From Caldilineaceae bacterium (GTDB taxonomy: Bacteria > Chloroflexota > Anaerolineae > Caldilineales > Caldilineaceae), in assembly GCA_026645575.1 (NCBI GenBank), contig JAPKMW010000058.1, forward strand, positions 1 to 64,000: a stretch of 64,000 nucleotides of DNA, in the 5' to 3' direction. Positions 52,601 through 61,258 of the stretch are shown here, in pieces. Every line of letters starts with the position of its first letter. Positions within the stretch are counted from its first letter, which is position 1. The notes beneath the pieces were generated by a model. That model was not told the DNA's origin. It ran no database searches and saw only the letters and a program-made list of their open reading frames with translations. Both the position numbers and the translations under genes were made by a program.

Positions 52601-55600
52601 ACGCTCATTGATGCCTATCTGACAACAACCAATGGGGTGGTGACTACACCCACTTCAGCGTTGGTCACCAGCTATGGCTTTCTGGAAGATGGCTCGCGCG
52701 CGGTGTTGGAAGAATTACGCGCCGGGCTGCCCGCCGGCAGCACCTTCAATTCGCTCATTGATCCCTTTAACCGCCCACCAGAAGACCCCCTTTCCTGGAC
52801 AGCCGATCAACTGCGCAACCTACTCTTAACCCAACGCCATGACGTGATCTTCCTGGCCGGTCACTTTAACCCCAGCCAGTTGTTGGCCGCCGATTACACC
52901 ACCACCTTGAGCGCGTCCGAAATTGCGGCCTCGGCGGTAAACTTTACCAATGCCATTGTCTACAGCAGCGGCTGTCATTCCGGCTATACCATTGTCAATG
53001 ACCACGCCATTCCCGGCGTCACCGCGGCGCCGCCCGACTGGACGCAAGCCTTTGCCCGTAAAGGCGCCCTGTTGATCGCCGGCACCGGCTACCAATATGG
53101 CGATGCCGACTTACAAGAATATTCGGAACGGCTTTATCTGGACTTTACCCAACGGTTGCGCGTCGGCAGTGGCCCGGTGGCGGTTGGGCAGGCGTTGGTG
53201 GCGGCTAAACAGGATTACCTGGCCGATACCGGCGTCGAGGTTGATGGTATCTTTGAAAAGACAGTGCTGGTCTCGACCCTCTTTGGCTTGCCAATGTTGC
53301 GCGTTGATCTGCCCAACCGGCTGCCGTCCCCGACCTTGCCGCCGGCTGTTCCCGGTACGCCGGTGGTGGTCGGCGCCGGCCCTGGCGTCGCCTTGGGGCT
53401 GCGCACAGCGGACATTACCGTGACGCCGACGTTGCAGCGCCAGACCGTCAACTTGACCGACGGCGTCACCAACCAGGCGATCCAAACCGTCTACTATCGT
53501 GGCGGAGCCGGACAGGTGGCGCGCCCTGGTTTTCCCATGCAGCCCTTGGAAATAACCAATGTCACTAATGCGGCAGGCGTGGTGCGCGGCGTCGGTTTCC
53601 GCGGCGGGCGCTACGTCGAGGAAACCAATATCCATCCCCACACCAGCGTCCCGGCGACCGAAGTGGCGGGCAGCCATCCGGTCTTCTACTCGGCCAACTT
53701 CTTCCCGGCGCAGTTCTGGCAACTGAACTACTTTGACTATCTTGCTGACCCGACCAATGGTACGATTCGGTTAATGACGGTGCCGTCTCAATATCGTTCC
53801 AACGCCACTGGCGCACAGATCGGTACGCTGCGCTGGTTTACGGATATGCAATTCCGGCTCTACTATAGCCAGAACAAGAGCGATGCGGCGTTGGCTTCTC
53901 CGCCAACAATTGCCCATGTAGCGACGACCAGTAATGGCAATGATCTCACCTTTGCTATTGAAGTCAATCGCAGTGATGAGAGTGCCGATGTACAGGAGGT
54001 GTGGATCACCTACAGCACGGTGGGCGGCGACCAATGGCGTACACTCGATTTGACACGCAACGCGGATAATCTCATGCTCTGGGAAGGGGTGTTGACCAAT
54101 GTCAATCCCGCCGCTGTGCGCTTTATGGTGCAGGCGGTCAGCGGGACGGGGCTGGTGACGCTGGACACCAACCAGGGTGACTACTATACACCAGGCATCG
54201 ACCCTGGCGCCGCCCCCGTACCACCCATCGGTGGTCAACCGCAGCCGCAGAGTACAACGCTGACCCTGCTCAATCCACCCACTGCGGGGGGCTTTGCCGC
54301 CCAGGTAACCTTTACAGCGCAGTTGACCAGCAATAGCGCACCGCTGGCTGGACAGACCATCAATTTCGGTCTGGGGACGCAGAGCTTGCCAGCGATGACC
54401 GGCAGCAACGGGCAGGCCACCGTCACCTTCTTGTTGAGCGAAAAGCCAGAGAGCTATGCTGTTCAGGCCACCTTTGCCGGCAGCACCGACTATGCGCCAT
54501 CCACGGCAAGTAGCCCCTTTACCATCAACAAGCAAGCCAGTACGCTGGCACTCAATCCAACCGCGCTCACCATTGTCCAAGGCGGCAGTGGCGCCCTAAC
54601 AGCAACCCTGGCCGACGCTGCCAACCGGGGCTTGCGGGAGCGCACCGTTCTCTTTGTCATTCGCAATGGCAGCGCCCTGGTCTACAGTAAAACCGTCATC
54701 ACCAATCACCAAGGTCGTGCTCTGTTGGATGTCGGTGCGGCCCAGTTGGCGCCCGGCAGCTACACGGTGACAACCTATTTCGGTGGCGGCTCGCCGGTAA
54801 GTGGGTTAACCCTGAGCGATGATTTCTATACTGCTTCAACCGCCAACGCTACCCTCGTGGTCAACAGCAACAACCCGCCGCCCGATACGCAGATTACCGG
54901 CCAACCAACCAATCCCAGCAGCAGCACTGCGGCCACCTTCACCTTCATCGGCGCCGGTGGCAACGGTGCGCTCCGCTTCGAATGTCAACTGGATGGCGGC
55001 GCCTTGACCGCCTGCACCAGTCCGCAAACGTACAGTGCTCTTGCCAACGGCAGCCATACCTTCGCTGTGCGCGCCGTTGACGCCACCAATCAGGTCGACG
55101 GCAGCCCCGCCACCTATACCTGGACGGTTCAGGTTGCCGCCAATACGCTGATCGGCAGTTGTGGCGGTTATGATGTTTATCGCACGCCACAGGGGCAGTA
55201 CATTGCGGCGGGGTGGAGTGGGACAATCCGGGTTGGCACCAACAGTAACAACACTCTCATCGGCACCGGCGGGCGTGACTTGATGTTGGGGCTGGGGGGT
55301 AATGACCTGCTCAATGGGCAGGGGGGCGATGATATTCTTTGTGGCGGTGATGGTGTGGATCTGCTGCTTGGCTTTGCCGGCAACGATATTCTCGACGGCG
55401 GCGCCGGTCATGATGTCCTTAACAGCGGCACAGGTGATCATGACCAGATGGTGGGCGGCGCCGCTAACGATACGCTGCTCGATGGCGACGGCGTGATCAG
55501 CGCGCAAGGGGGCGCTGGCAACGACCTCTTCACCCTGGCCTTCCGCAACGGCTGGCGCAACCAGAGCAACCAGGCGCGCATTACCGGGCTGGCGGCCGGT

Positions 55601-55909
55601 TATGACAATGATACAGTGGCGCTTGCCATTCTGGACAAGAGTCAATTCTACCTTGACATCACCGGCGACGAGCGGGACACCCCCCCATCCCCCTTGGAAG
55701 GCACCCAGGATCGGCTCATTCTCACCGGCAAGATCGACCCAACATCGGTAATCATCAAATTTGAACTACGTACCACCGCCGCCAGCACCAGCACCATGAC
55801 GCTGACCGACGAGACCGGTCGCGAGTATCTCACCGAAAGCGTCGGCGAGGACCCAACAACGGATGAACAACCACATCGGGTTTTCCTGCCGGTGGTGGAG
55901 CAGAAGTGA
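49664..55909 (+). CDS. Giant secreted C25 peptidase-like protein with beta-helix, hexapeptide and RTX repeats
   Basis: 2081 residues. Signal peptide to about 42 (ERVAYA). Residues 44-90 are CSLREA-like (YVVNSTGDESDWNPGDGDC, TCTLRAALEEANA). A parallel beta-helix (NLIGG, NTVQGNIIG rungs) runs to about 470. Then a domain like those of peptidase pre-regions, the SNPFAV repeat (651-722), and at about 800-1220 a gingipain-like caspase fold with catalytic His in IFLAGHFNP (about 1065) and Cys in YSSGCHSGY (about 1103). Ig-like domains follow from about 1530, 1620 and 1738. RTX-type calcium repeats (GGNDLLNGQGGDDILCGGDG) lie at 1864-1945. It ends HRVFLPVVEQK. A surface or secreted protease is likely; activation and targets unknown. 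Whole frame uninterrupted. Confidence 0.85.
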   Translation: MQQSISPMIRTKWRWHLLFVAVLLANLIIFGLIATERVAYAAGPYVVNSTGDESDWNPGDGDCAIDTALPGTCTLRAALEEANAAADYFEYPITINFNIPGGGPHTIQPATPLPVITGGAVIIDGATQPGADCSAWPPTLQIELRGANAEPPSQGLTINADGSTVRGLVINGFAVDGIFLASGGNTIQCNFIGTDVTGMSARSNGQSGIFVNGTANNLIGGATPGQGNLLAGHLFEPLRLAAADNNTVQGNIIGLDRNGDALLGASTRGILLTGSNNLIGGSEPTHRNLIAGAAFGIDVAVGNGNIIRGNYIGVNEAESASRPNATGIWVNGSATDTTIQDNAIAGNNQSGVQIDSNATQTTLLYNRIGVQTEGGPALGNGQHGVLIENANNTVIGGIGSNTIAYNGGNGIQINSGLSNRIRYNNIFLNGGQGIALGSNGVDTNDIGDGDSGANNQQNYPVLYAAISNGSTITVQVGLGGPPATTFDVDFYTNDNCEADGFGEGQAYFDSIQMTTNADGIALFNAPLITETPGSRFLTATATDPAGNTSEFALCVPIQPDNTTWPNALPLTFGEPAVVRTANASQSLARRSEVRWFKFPVQPNSTIIVDLLNLPADYDIALFKDINAAYQTLASNRDLARINAELAPSAFSNPFAVSNPFAVSNPFAVSNPFAVSNPFAVSNPFAVSNPFAVSNPFAVSNPFAVSNPFAVSNPFAVSNPFAVSNPDAYSSAQLRTLVAFSTQEGTAAEQVTINTWTNAGDYYIRVSGRNGAFSPLNAFQLNVTLLGGACANFTPTTLPTSGTMVTAGNFKSVILHDVNRMEGTATERAALLTRLNTLAARPEVQGVVVDLGQDARITAVRDQAQAHASCPYAVNLWAGAVREIVQRIWTLNPDLTYVVLVGNDNVIPYFRYPDSAPVSPESDFEPPVSDSSISEANLRLQYLLSQDAYGSRIELSLQNRLLPIPEIAVGRLVESATEASTLIDAYLTTTNGVVTTPTSALVTSYGFLEDGSRAVLEELRAGLPAGSTFNSLIDPFNRPPEDPLSWTADQLRNLLLTQRHDVIFLAGHFNPSQLLAADYTTTLSASEIAASAVNFTNAIVYSSGCHSGYTIVNDHAIPGVTAAPPDWTQAFARKGALLIAGTGYQYGDADLQEYSERLYLDFTQRLRVGSGPVAVGQALVAAKQDYLADTGVEVDGIFEKTVLVSTLFGLPMLRVDLPNRLPSPTLPPAVPGTPVVVGAGPGVALGLRTADITVTPTLQRQTVNLTDGVTNQAIQTVYYRGGAGQVARPGFPMQPLEITNVTNAAGVVRGVGFRGGRYVEETNIHPHTSVPATEVAGSHPVFYSANFFPAQFWQLNYFDYLADPTNGTIRLMTVPSQYRSNATGAQIGTLRWFTDMQFRLYYSQNKSDAALASPPTIAHVATTSNGNDLTFAIEVNRSDESADVQEVWITYSTVGGDQWRTLDLTRNADNLMLWEGVLTNVNPAAVRFMVQAVSGTGLVTLDTNQGDYYTPGIDPGAAPVPPIGGQPQPQSTTLTLLNPPTAGGFAAQVTFTAQLTSNSAPLAGQTINFGLGTQSLPAMTGSNGQATVTFLLSEKPESYAVQATFAGSTDYAPSTASSPFTINKQASTLALNPTALTIVQGGSGALTATLADAANRGLRERTVLFVIRNGSALVYSKTVITNHQGRALLDVGAAQLAPGSYTVTTYFGGGSPVSGLTLSDDFYTASTANATLVVNSNNPPPDTQITGQPTNPSSSTAATFTFIGAGGNGALRFECQLDGGALTACTSPQTYSALANGSHTFAVRAVDATNQVDGSPATYTWTVQVAANTLIGSCGGYDVYRTPQGQYIAAGWSGTIRVGTNSNNTLIGTGGRDLMLGLGGNDLLNGQGGDDILCGGDGVDLLLGFAGNDILDGGAGHDVLNSGTGDHDQMVGGAANDTLLDGDGVISAQGGAGNDLFTLAFRNGWRNQSNQARITGLAAGYDNDTVALAILDKSQFYLDITGDERDTPPSPLEGTQDRLILTGKIDPTSVIIKFELRTTAASTSTMTLTDETGREYLTESVGEDPTTDEQPHRVFLPVVEQK
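51614..51829 (+). repeat. 18-bp coding minisatellite (SNPFAV x12)
   Basis: Twelve units of 18 bp encode SNPFAV without a single amino-acid change, followed by SNPDAY. Codons vary between units (TCC/TCG/AGC/AGT for Ser; AAC/AAT; CCC/CCG/CCT; TTT/TTC), so the protein sequence is kept while DNA drifts. Some neighbouring pairs are identical in DNA, showing recent duplication as well. Confidence 0.95.
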
Positions 55910-56037
55910 GGGTTGGTTGGTTAGTTGGCGACTGCTATGCCTTCCTGCTCCTAGCCGGTCCATGACCGGCGAACGAATCGCCGGTCATGGACCGGCTAGG
56001 AGCGGACTTGGCAACAACCGAACTAACCAACCAACCC
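55910..56037. repeat. Nested palindromes between convergent genes
   Basis: Outer arms 55910-55926 (GGGTTGGTTGGTTAGTT) and 56021-56037 are perfect over 17 bp. Inner arms 55947-55971 and 55979-56003 (core CCTAGCCGGTCCATGACCGG) are perfect over 25 bp. It begins right after one stop codon and ends in the other. Confidence 0.92.
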
Positions 56038-57719
56038 TATTTCACCGCCTCTACCCTTACCAACGAACTTTGATCCTCCAACGAGATCACCCCTTGGTCG
56101 ATGATCCAGCCGGCGAAGCGGTCGGTGCGGTAGGCTTGGGCGTATTGGTTGTAGAAGGGGACAATGTAAACGACATCATTGAAGACAATCTCCTGCATCT
56201 GCCGGACGATCTCCTGACGGCGTTGCCGGTCTAACTCGCGGGCTTGCTCTTCATAGAGAGCATCGTAGGTGGGATTGGCATAGCCCGTCTCACTGCTGCC
56301 GTTGGGGATCACCGAACTGGTCATCACCTTGAGTAGGAGATTGGGATCGGGGTCGGTGGTCCAGCCCCAGATGATCACATCATAATCAAAGACGGGGCAA
56401 CAGACCGCCAGCAGGGCGTCGGTGCTATAGGTTTGCGGCTCCACCTGGATGCCGATCTGGCGCCAGCTTTGGCTCAACAGATCGGCCAGGCGGGGCGCAT
56501 CGGCGGTGTCGTCGGCCCAGTAGAGGCGAAAGTGCAGGGGCTGTGAACCGTCGGGCATTTCGCGCACGCCGTCGCCATCGGTATCGCGATAGCCGGCCTC
56601 TTCCAGCAGTTGATTGGCTTTGTCCAGGTCAAAGGCGTAATCGACCAGATCATCGTTAAACCAGGTGGTCAGGCTGTCGGGAATCAACGTCACCCCTGGC
56701 GTTCCCAGCCCCAGCAATAGGACATCGATCATCTCCTGTTTGTTGGTGGCGTGGGCCAATGCCTGACGGACAGTACGATCACGCAAGGCGGGGTGGCCGG
56801 TGCATTTGCCACCGGCGTCGGTCGGGCAGTTGGCTGGGTCGATCTGGTTAAAAAAGATGTCGGCCAGCTCCGGCGAAAGCGGCGGGCCGGTCACGAGTTT
56901 GATGTTGTCGGCATTGCGCAAGGTGGGGATGGCGGTCTTGGGCAACTCGGTGATCAGATCGACCTGACCGGTTTGTAATGCCTGCACCAGCGTATCGGCA
57001 TTGAGAAAATTCTGGAAGATGATCTCATCCACCCTGGCCTTTTCCCCAAAATAGTCAGGATTGGCAGCCAGATGGACAAAGGCATTCTGCTCATAGCCCA
57101 CCAGTTTGAAAGGGCCGCTGCCGACCATGTCGGTGTTGGCATAATCAACCGGCCCATTGCCTTCTAGTTTTGACCAGATATGCTCCGGCAACACATAGAG
57201 CAGATACAATTGCAATTCCATGTTGGGGATCGGCTGTTCCAAGGTAATCACGACCGTTTGGTCATCGGGCGCTTCCACTTGTGACAGATGTTCGGCATAG
57301 GTGGAGAGATAGGGGAATTCGGGGTGGTCGTGGTACAATCGATAGGTGAAGGCAATGTCACGGGCCGTTAACGGTTCGCCGTCATGCCAGGTGAGGCCGG
57401 GGCGGATATGGTAGGTCCAGGTCAACCCATCGGGCGAAGTCTCGACACTTTCGGCCAGACTAAGGCGGTACGTATTGTCCAAATTCAACTCGTACATCGT
57501 ATCATAAACCAGATTGAAGATGGTGTAGGCATCGGTCAAAAACGCCATCGCCGGATTCAACGTATCCGGCGAGCCTTTCCAGCCGATGCGCAGAACGGCT
57601 GGCTCACCTGCTTCGGCCTGTGTGGCGACCGGCACGGTTGCAGCGCCACCGGCACAACTGGTAAGCAGAAACATGATCACAAGACTCAGAGGGCGCCAAA
57701 CAAGAATGCACATTCGCAT
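56037..57719 (-). CDS. Peptide-binding lipoprotein (SBP family 5)
   Basis: 560 residues from ATG 57719; the frame is open to 57845 but that part is a palindrome. Lipobox LLTSC. Family 5 features: WKGSPDTLNPAMAF, SLAESVETSPDGLTWTYHI, WHDGEPLTARDIAFTYR, GSGPFKLVGYEQN, RTVRQALAHATNKQEM. Clearly different from the binding protein at 23129. No permease or ATPase genes adjoin it, so it is an orphan binding protein or sensor. Confidence 0.9.
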   Translation of the reverse strand: MRMCILVWRPLSLVIMFLLTSCAGGAATVPVATQAEAGEPAVLRIGWKGSPDTLNPAMAFLTDAYTIFNLVYDTMYELNLDNTYRLSLAESVETSPDGLTWTYHIRPGLTWHDGEPLTARDIAFTYRLYHDHPEFPYLSTYAEHLSQVEAPDDQTVVITLEQPIPNMELQLYLLYVLPEHIWSKLEGNGPVDYANTDMVGSGPFKLVGYEQNAFVHLAANPDYFGEKARVDEIIFQNFLNADTLVQALQTGQVDLITELPKTAIPTLRNADNIKLVTGPPLSPELADIFFNQIDPANCPTDAGGKCTGHPALRDRTVRQALAHATNKQEMIDVLLLGLGTPGVTLIPDSLTTWFNDDLVDYAFDLDKANQLLEEAGYRDTDGDGVREMPDGSQPLHFRLYWADDTADAPRLADLLSQSWRQIGIQVEPQTYSTDALLAVCCPVFDYDVIIWGWTTDPDPNLLLKVMTSSVIPNGSSETGYANPTYDALYEEQARELDRQRRQEIVRQMQEIVFNDVVYIVPFYNQYAQAYRTDRFAGWIIDQGVISLEDQSSLVRVEAVK

Positions 57720-57772
57720 ACAGGTCACCACTTTCTTGCCTAGATAATTTATTGGGCTGCTTGAAGTTCGGG

Positions 57773-57843
57773 GGTTGGATGGATGGTTCGTTGGTTTCGC
57801 GCCCAAGGGGCACCCGCTCAACCAACGAACCATCCATCCAACC
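57773..57843. repeat. Perfect 24-bp palindrome between divergent genes
   Basis: Arms 57773-57796 (GGTTGGATGGATGGTTCGTT, plus GGTT) and 57820-57843 are perfect complements. It lies 54 bp and 47 bp from the two divergent start codons, so it cannot be an ordinary terminator. Confidence 0.92.
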
Positions 57844-57890
57844 AAAAAATATGCGCTGATTGTACCGCATCGTTGCTGCTTGCACTAACT

Positions 57891-60800
57891 ATGCTGACTC
57901 GGAAACTGTTAACCGTTGTGGATCTGCGGGCCGGCGAAGGTTATCTGGTCGGGTTGATCTTAGGCTACACCTTCTGCTCTTACGCCACTGATCTGCTGAT
58001 ATACACCACTGCCTACACCTTGTTTTTGAATGACTTTGATGCCCAACGTTTACCTTACATTTATATTAGCGTCAGTATCTGCACCGTTTTGCTCACCACG
58101 TTCTACCTGCGTCTCGGTCAACGGTACACCCTGGCGCGATTATTGGTGGGCCAATATGCACTTCTCCTGCTGACCATCATTGGCTATCGCGGTGGGCTTG
58201 CACTGCCGACCAATCACTGGTTAATCTTTAGCTTGCCGGTTTGGTATGGTGTGGTCAATATTCTGCTTTATTTGACCTACTGGAATCTCGTAGGTCGCCT
58301 TTTTAACCTGCAACAAGGCAAGCGGCTCTTTGGTCTCTTTGGCGCCGGCGTCCAAATCACGGGTCTGTTCGTTGGCTTTCTGGTGCCTGGGTTGGTCAGA
58401 TTGCTAGGCGCTCCGAATCTCTTGGTCATTGCCGGATTGACCACCGCTGGCGCCCTTTGGAGCTTGACCGCCATTGTTAAGCAGAATCCGGCCTTGCAAC
58501 TGCTGGAAGCGCCAGCAGCGGAGCCAATTGCCCAGGGTGCGAGTGCGCCGCCATCCCTACTGCGCGACCGGTATGTCCAACTTATTTTTGCGCTCTTTAC
58601 CTTTTTTGCCCTAGGCACCTACTTTGTCGACAATCTCTTTTACAACCGTGTGGAGAGCTACTTTACCGATACGACCCAAATGGCGGCCTTTTTAGGCATG
58701 TTTAACGGGGTGAACAGTGGACTGAGTCTGATCGTTCAACTCTGGCTGGCCAACCGCTTGCTCAATCGGTATGGTGTGCGTGCCGCTGTCGTGCTGACGC
58801 CGCTCCTGCTCACCATCGGGACGCTGCTCTTCATTCTGACGGGGACAATGCTGGGGATGACGCCGGCGCTTTTCTGGCTGGCGGCGCTCCTGAATTTAAT
58901 TGTGCTGGTGATGAACGATACCGATAATACGGCGGCCAACCTACTTTATCAGCCCTTACCGGCGGCGCTGCGCACCCGTCTACAAACGCTGGCGGACGGC
59001 ATCTTCTCCCCCAGTGCGGTCGGGCTAGCCGGTGTCATTTTACTGGTTCTGACTAACTTTCTTCATCTGGGTGTATTGCAACTCGCCTCGCTTCTGCTGT
59101 TTATTCTGCTAGGGTGGACGCTGGCCGGCATGGCCTTGGGGCGCGGCTACGGACAACGGGTGCAGCAGGCGCTACGCCAGCGGCTGATCCAGGGTCAGCA
59201 CACCTTTACCCCCGATCACAATAGCCTGACAATTATTCGGCAGAACCTGAGCAACCCGCAACCGGGCGCAGCGCTCTATGCCCTGGATCTGCTGGCCGTT
59301 GCGGATAGCCGCGCCTTGGCCCAAGCCTTGCCGCAACTCCTGGACCATCCGAGCGCACCGGTGCGGCTGGAAGCCTTGCGCCGTCTGGAACGGGTCGGGG
59401 ATGAGGATGCGCTACCGTTGCTACGCCATCGCCTGGCGACCGACACCGATCCCGCTGTGCGTCGTGCCGCCTTACGTACCTTGGCGACGCTTGGCGGCGC
59501 CACCCATTTGGATGAATTGGCGGGGTATCTCCACGCACCGGATCGCCATCTGCGCCAAAATGTGCTGGTGGGGCTGTTGCGCAGCGGCGATCTCGATGCG
59601 ATCCTGGCCGTTGGGGAGACGCTGGGACGATTGATTGTTTCACCCGATCGGGCGGAACGGTTGTTGGCGGCGCGCGTGCTTGGCGAAAGTGGCGTCACCA
59701 GTTTCTACCGCCCTTTGTTGACCTTGATCCACGACGCCGATCTGTCCGTACAGCGCGCGGCGCTGCTTGCGGCCGGCAAGCTACAACAGCCCAAGTTGTG
59801 GCCGACCATTCTGGCGGCGCTGCGCGAACCAAAGAGCCGCGCGGCGGCTTACCGGGCGCTGCTGAGTGGTGGAGAAGCGGCCCTACCCTATCTCAAGCTG
59901 GCGTTGGCTGATTCCAACCATAGCGCACCGTTGCCCACGTACCAGGAGCGCCGCTTTTGTGTTGAGGTGGTGCGCCTGGTTGGCCGAATTGGGAAGCAAG
60001 AAGCAAGCGCGAGTCTGTTGCCGTTGCTGACCTACCCGGATCGCGCCGTGCGCACCCAGCTTTTGCACACCTTACAGCAGCGCGGCTATCAGGCAACCGC
60101 CGCAACACGCCCGCTCATCGAAGCGCAACTGCAGGCGGAACTGGCCCACGCCGCCTGGACCCTGGCCGGGGTAATTGACTTGCAACAGGAAGGTGACGCC
60201 CTTGCCGTCGATCTAGTGCGGAGTGCATTGACGAACAGCTTGACCCAACAGCGGGTGCGCCTCTTCTTTTGGCTAACGTTGCTCTATGACAATCCTGCAT
60301 TGGCGCGGGCGCGCGACCTTTTTGGGGTCGGCCAAGGCTATTACCGCCAGCTTTCCGAAGAGCAGCGGGCTTATGCGCTCGAAACGCTCGATCTGGTTGT
60401 CGCCAAAGCGATTACCCGCCATCTGCTCCCCTTGCTCGATGACTTGCCGCCGGCGCAACAATATGCCCGCCTAGCCGGCGCTTTCCCACAACCGGCGCTG
60501 GCTTATCGGCAACGGTTACAAACCATCTTCACCAGTGACGCAGCATGGGTCGATCCTTGGCTACGCGCCGTGGCGCTCTATAGCGCCGTCACCATGACCG
60601 ATGCCACCGATACCGTCGCGCGTGCGCTGGAAGATGCGACCACCAACCTGTGTGCAACCGCTGATCCGTTACTTTGTGAAACAGCAACGTGGGCGCAGCG
60701 CCGCTTGGCTGTGACCACCACACCTAACCAGCCGGCCAAACCGGTCGATCAGGGAGAGACAACAATGCTACTGACCATTGAAAAAGTGATGATCTTGAAA

Positions 60801-61220
60801 ACTGTTGATATTTTTGCTGATACGCCCGACGAGATTTTGGTCGAGGTAGCGATGTTGCTCAAAGAGACAACACTGCCCGCCGGCATGGTGATCTTTGAGA
60901 AGGGCGCGCCAGGTGACAGCATGTATCTCATCGTCGAAGGGGCGGTGGAAGCGTATGATGGCGCCCATGTCTTCACGCGCATGGGCGCCCGCGAAGTCTT
61001 TGGCGAAATGGCGCTGCTGGATGGCGAACCGCGCACCGCCTCGATCCGCACCACCCAACCTACCCAACTCCTGCGTCTGGAACAAGAGCCATTTTATGAG
61101 CTGATGGATGACCGAATCGAAATTGCCAGGGGTATTATCCATGTGCTGTTACAGCGGTTACGCTTGCGCACAAATGATGTACATCGCTTGCAGGCACAAG
61201 TGGATGAAATGGCGTCGTAA
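57891..61220 (+). CDS. Npt1/Npt2-like transporter fused to HEAT repeats and a cyclic-nucleotide domain
   Basis: 1109 residues from ATG 57891. Residues about 10-430 have some eleven or twelve membrane segments with the pattern of ATP/ADP-translocase-like Npt proteins (YLTYWNLVGRLFNLQQGKRL, FGLFGAGVQITGLFVG, YFVDNLFYNRVESYF). HEAT-like helical pairs (VRLEALRRLERVGDEDALPL, PAVRRAALRTLATLGG) fill about 450-900. The last ~130 residues are a cNMP-binding domain (GMVIFEKGAPGDSMYLIVEG, then FGEMALLDGEPRTASIR, the phosphate-binding cassette). The membrane part may transport or simply sense. Converges on a cyclase gene only 38 bp away. Confidence 0.85.
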   Translation: MLTRKLLTVVDLRAGEGYLVGLILGYTFCSYATDLLIYTTAYTLFLNDFDAQRLPYIYISVSICTVLLTTFYLRLGQRYTLARLLVGQYALLLLTIIGYRGGLALPTNHWLIFSLPVWYGVVNILLYLTYWNLVGRLFNLQQGKRLFGLFGAGVQITGLFVGFLVPGLVRLLGAPNLLVIAGLTTAGALWSLTAIVKQNPALQLLEAPAAEPIAQGASAPPSLLRDRYVQLIFALFTFFALGTYFVDNLFYNRVESYFTDTTQMAAFLGMFNGVNSGLSLIVQLWLANRLLNRYGVRAAVVLTPLLLTIGTLLFILTGTMLGMTPALFWLAALLNLIVLVMNDTDNTAANLLYQPLPAALRTRLQTLADGIFSPSAVGLAGVILLVLTNFLHLGVLQLASLLLFILLGWTLAGMALGRGYGQRVQQALRQRLIQGQHTFTPDHNSLTIIRQNLSNPQPGAALYALDLLAVADSRALAQALPQLLDHPSAPVRLEALRRLERVGDEDALPLLRHRLATDTDPAVRRAALRTLATLGGATHLDELAGYLHAPDRHLRQNVLVGLLRSGDLDAILAVGETLGRLIVSPDRAERLLAARVLGESGVTSFYRPLLTLIHDADLSVQRAALLAAGKLQQPKLWPTILAALREPKSRAAAYRALLSGGEAALPYLKLALADSNHSAPLPTYQERRFCVEVVRLVGRIGKQEASASLLPLLTYPDRAVRTQLLHTLQQRGYQATAATRPLIEAQLQAELAHAAWTLAGVIDLQQEGDALAVDLVRSALTNSLTQQRVRLFFWLTLLYDNPALARARDLFGVGQGYYRQLSEEQRAYALETLDLVVAKAITRHLLPLLDDLPPAQQYARLAGAFPQPALAYRQRLQTIFTSDAAWVDPWLRAVALYSAVTMTDATDTVARALEDATTNLCATADPLLCETATWAQRRLAVTTTPNQPAKPVDQGETTMLLTIEKVMILKTVDIFADTPDEILVEVAMLLKETTLPAGMVIFEKGAPGDSMYLIVEGAVEAYDGAHVFTRMGAREVFGEMALLDGEPRTASIRTTQPTQLLRLEQEPFYELMDDRIEIARGIIHVLLQRLRLRTNDVHRLQAQVDEMAS

Positions 61221-61258
61221 CCATAAGCAAGCCCATAACCAGCCTCACAGAGGCAGTG

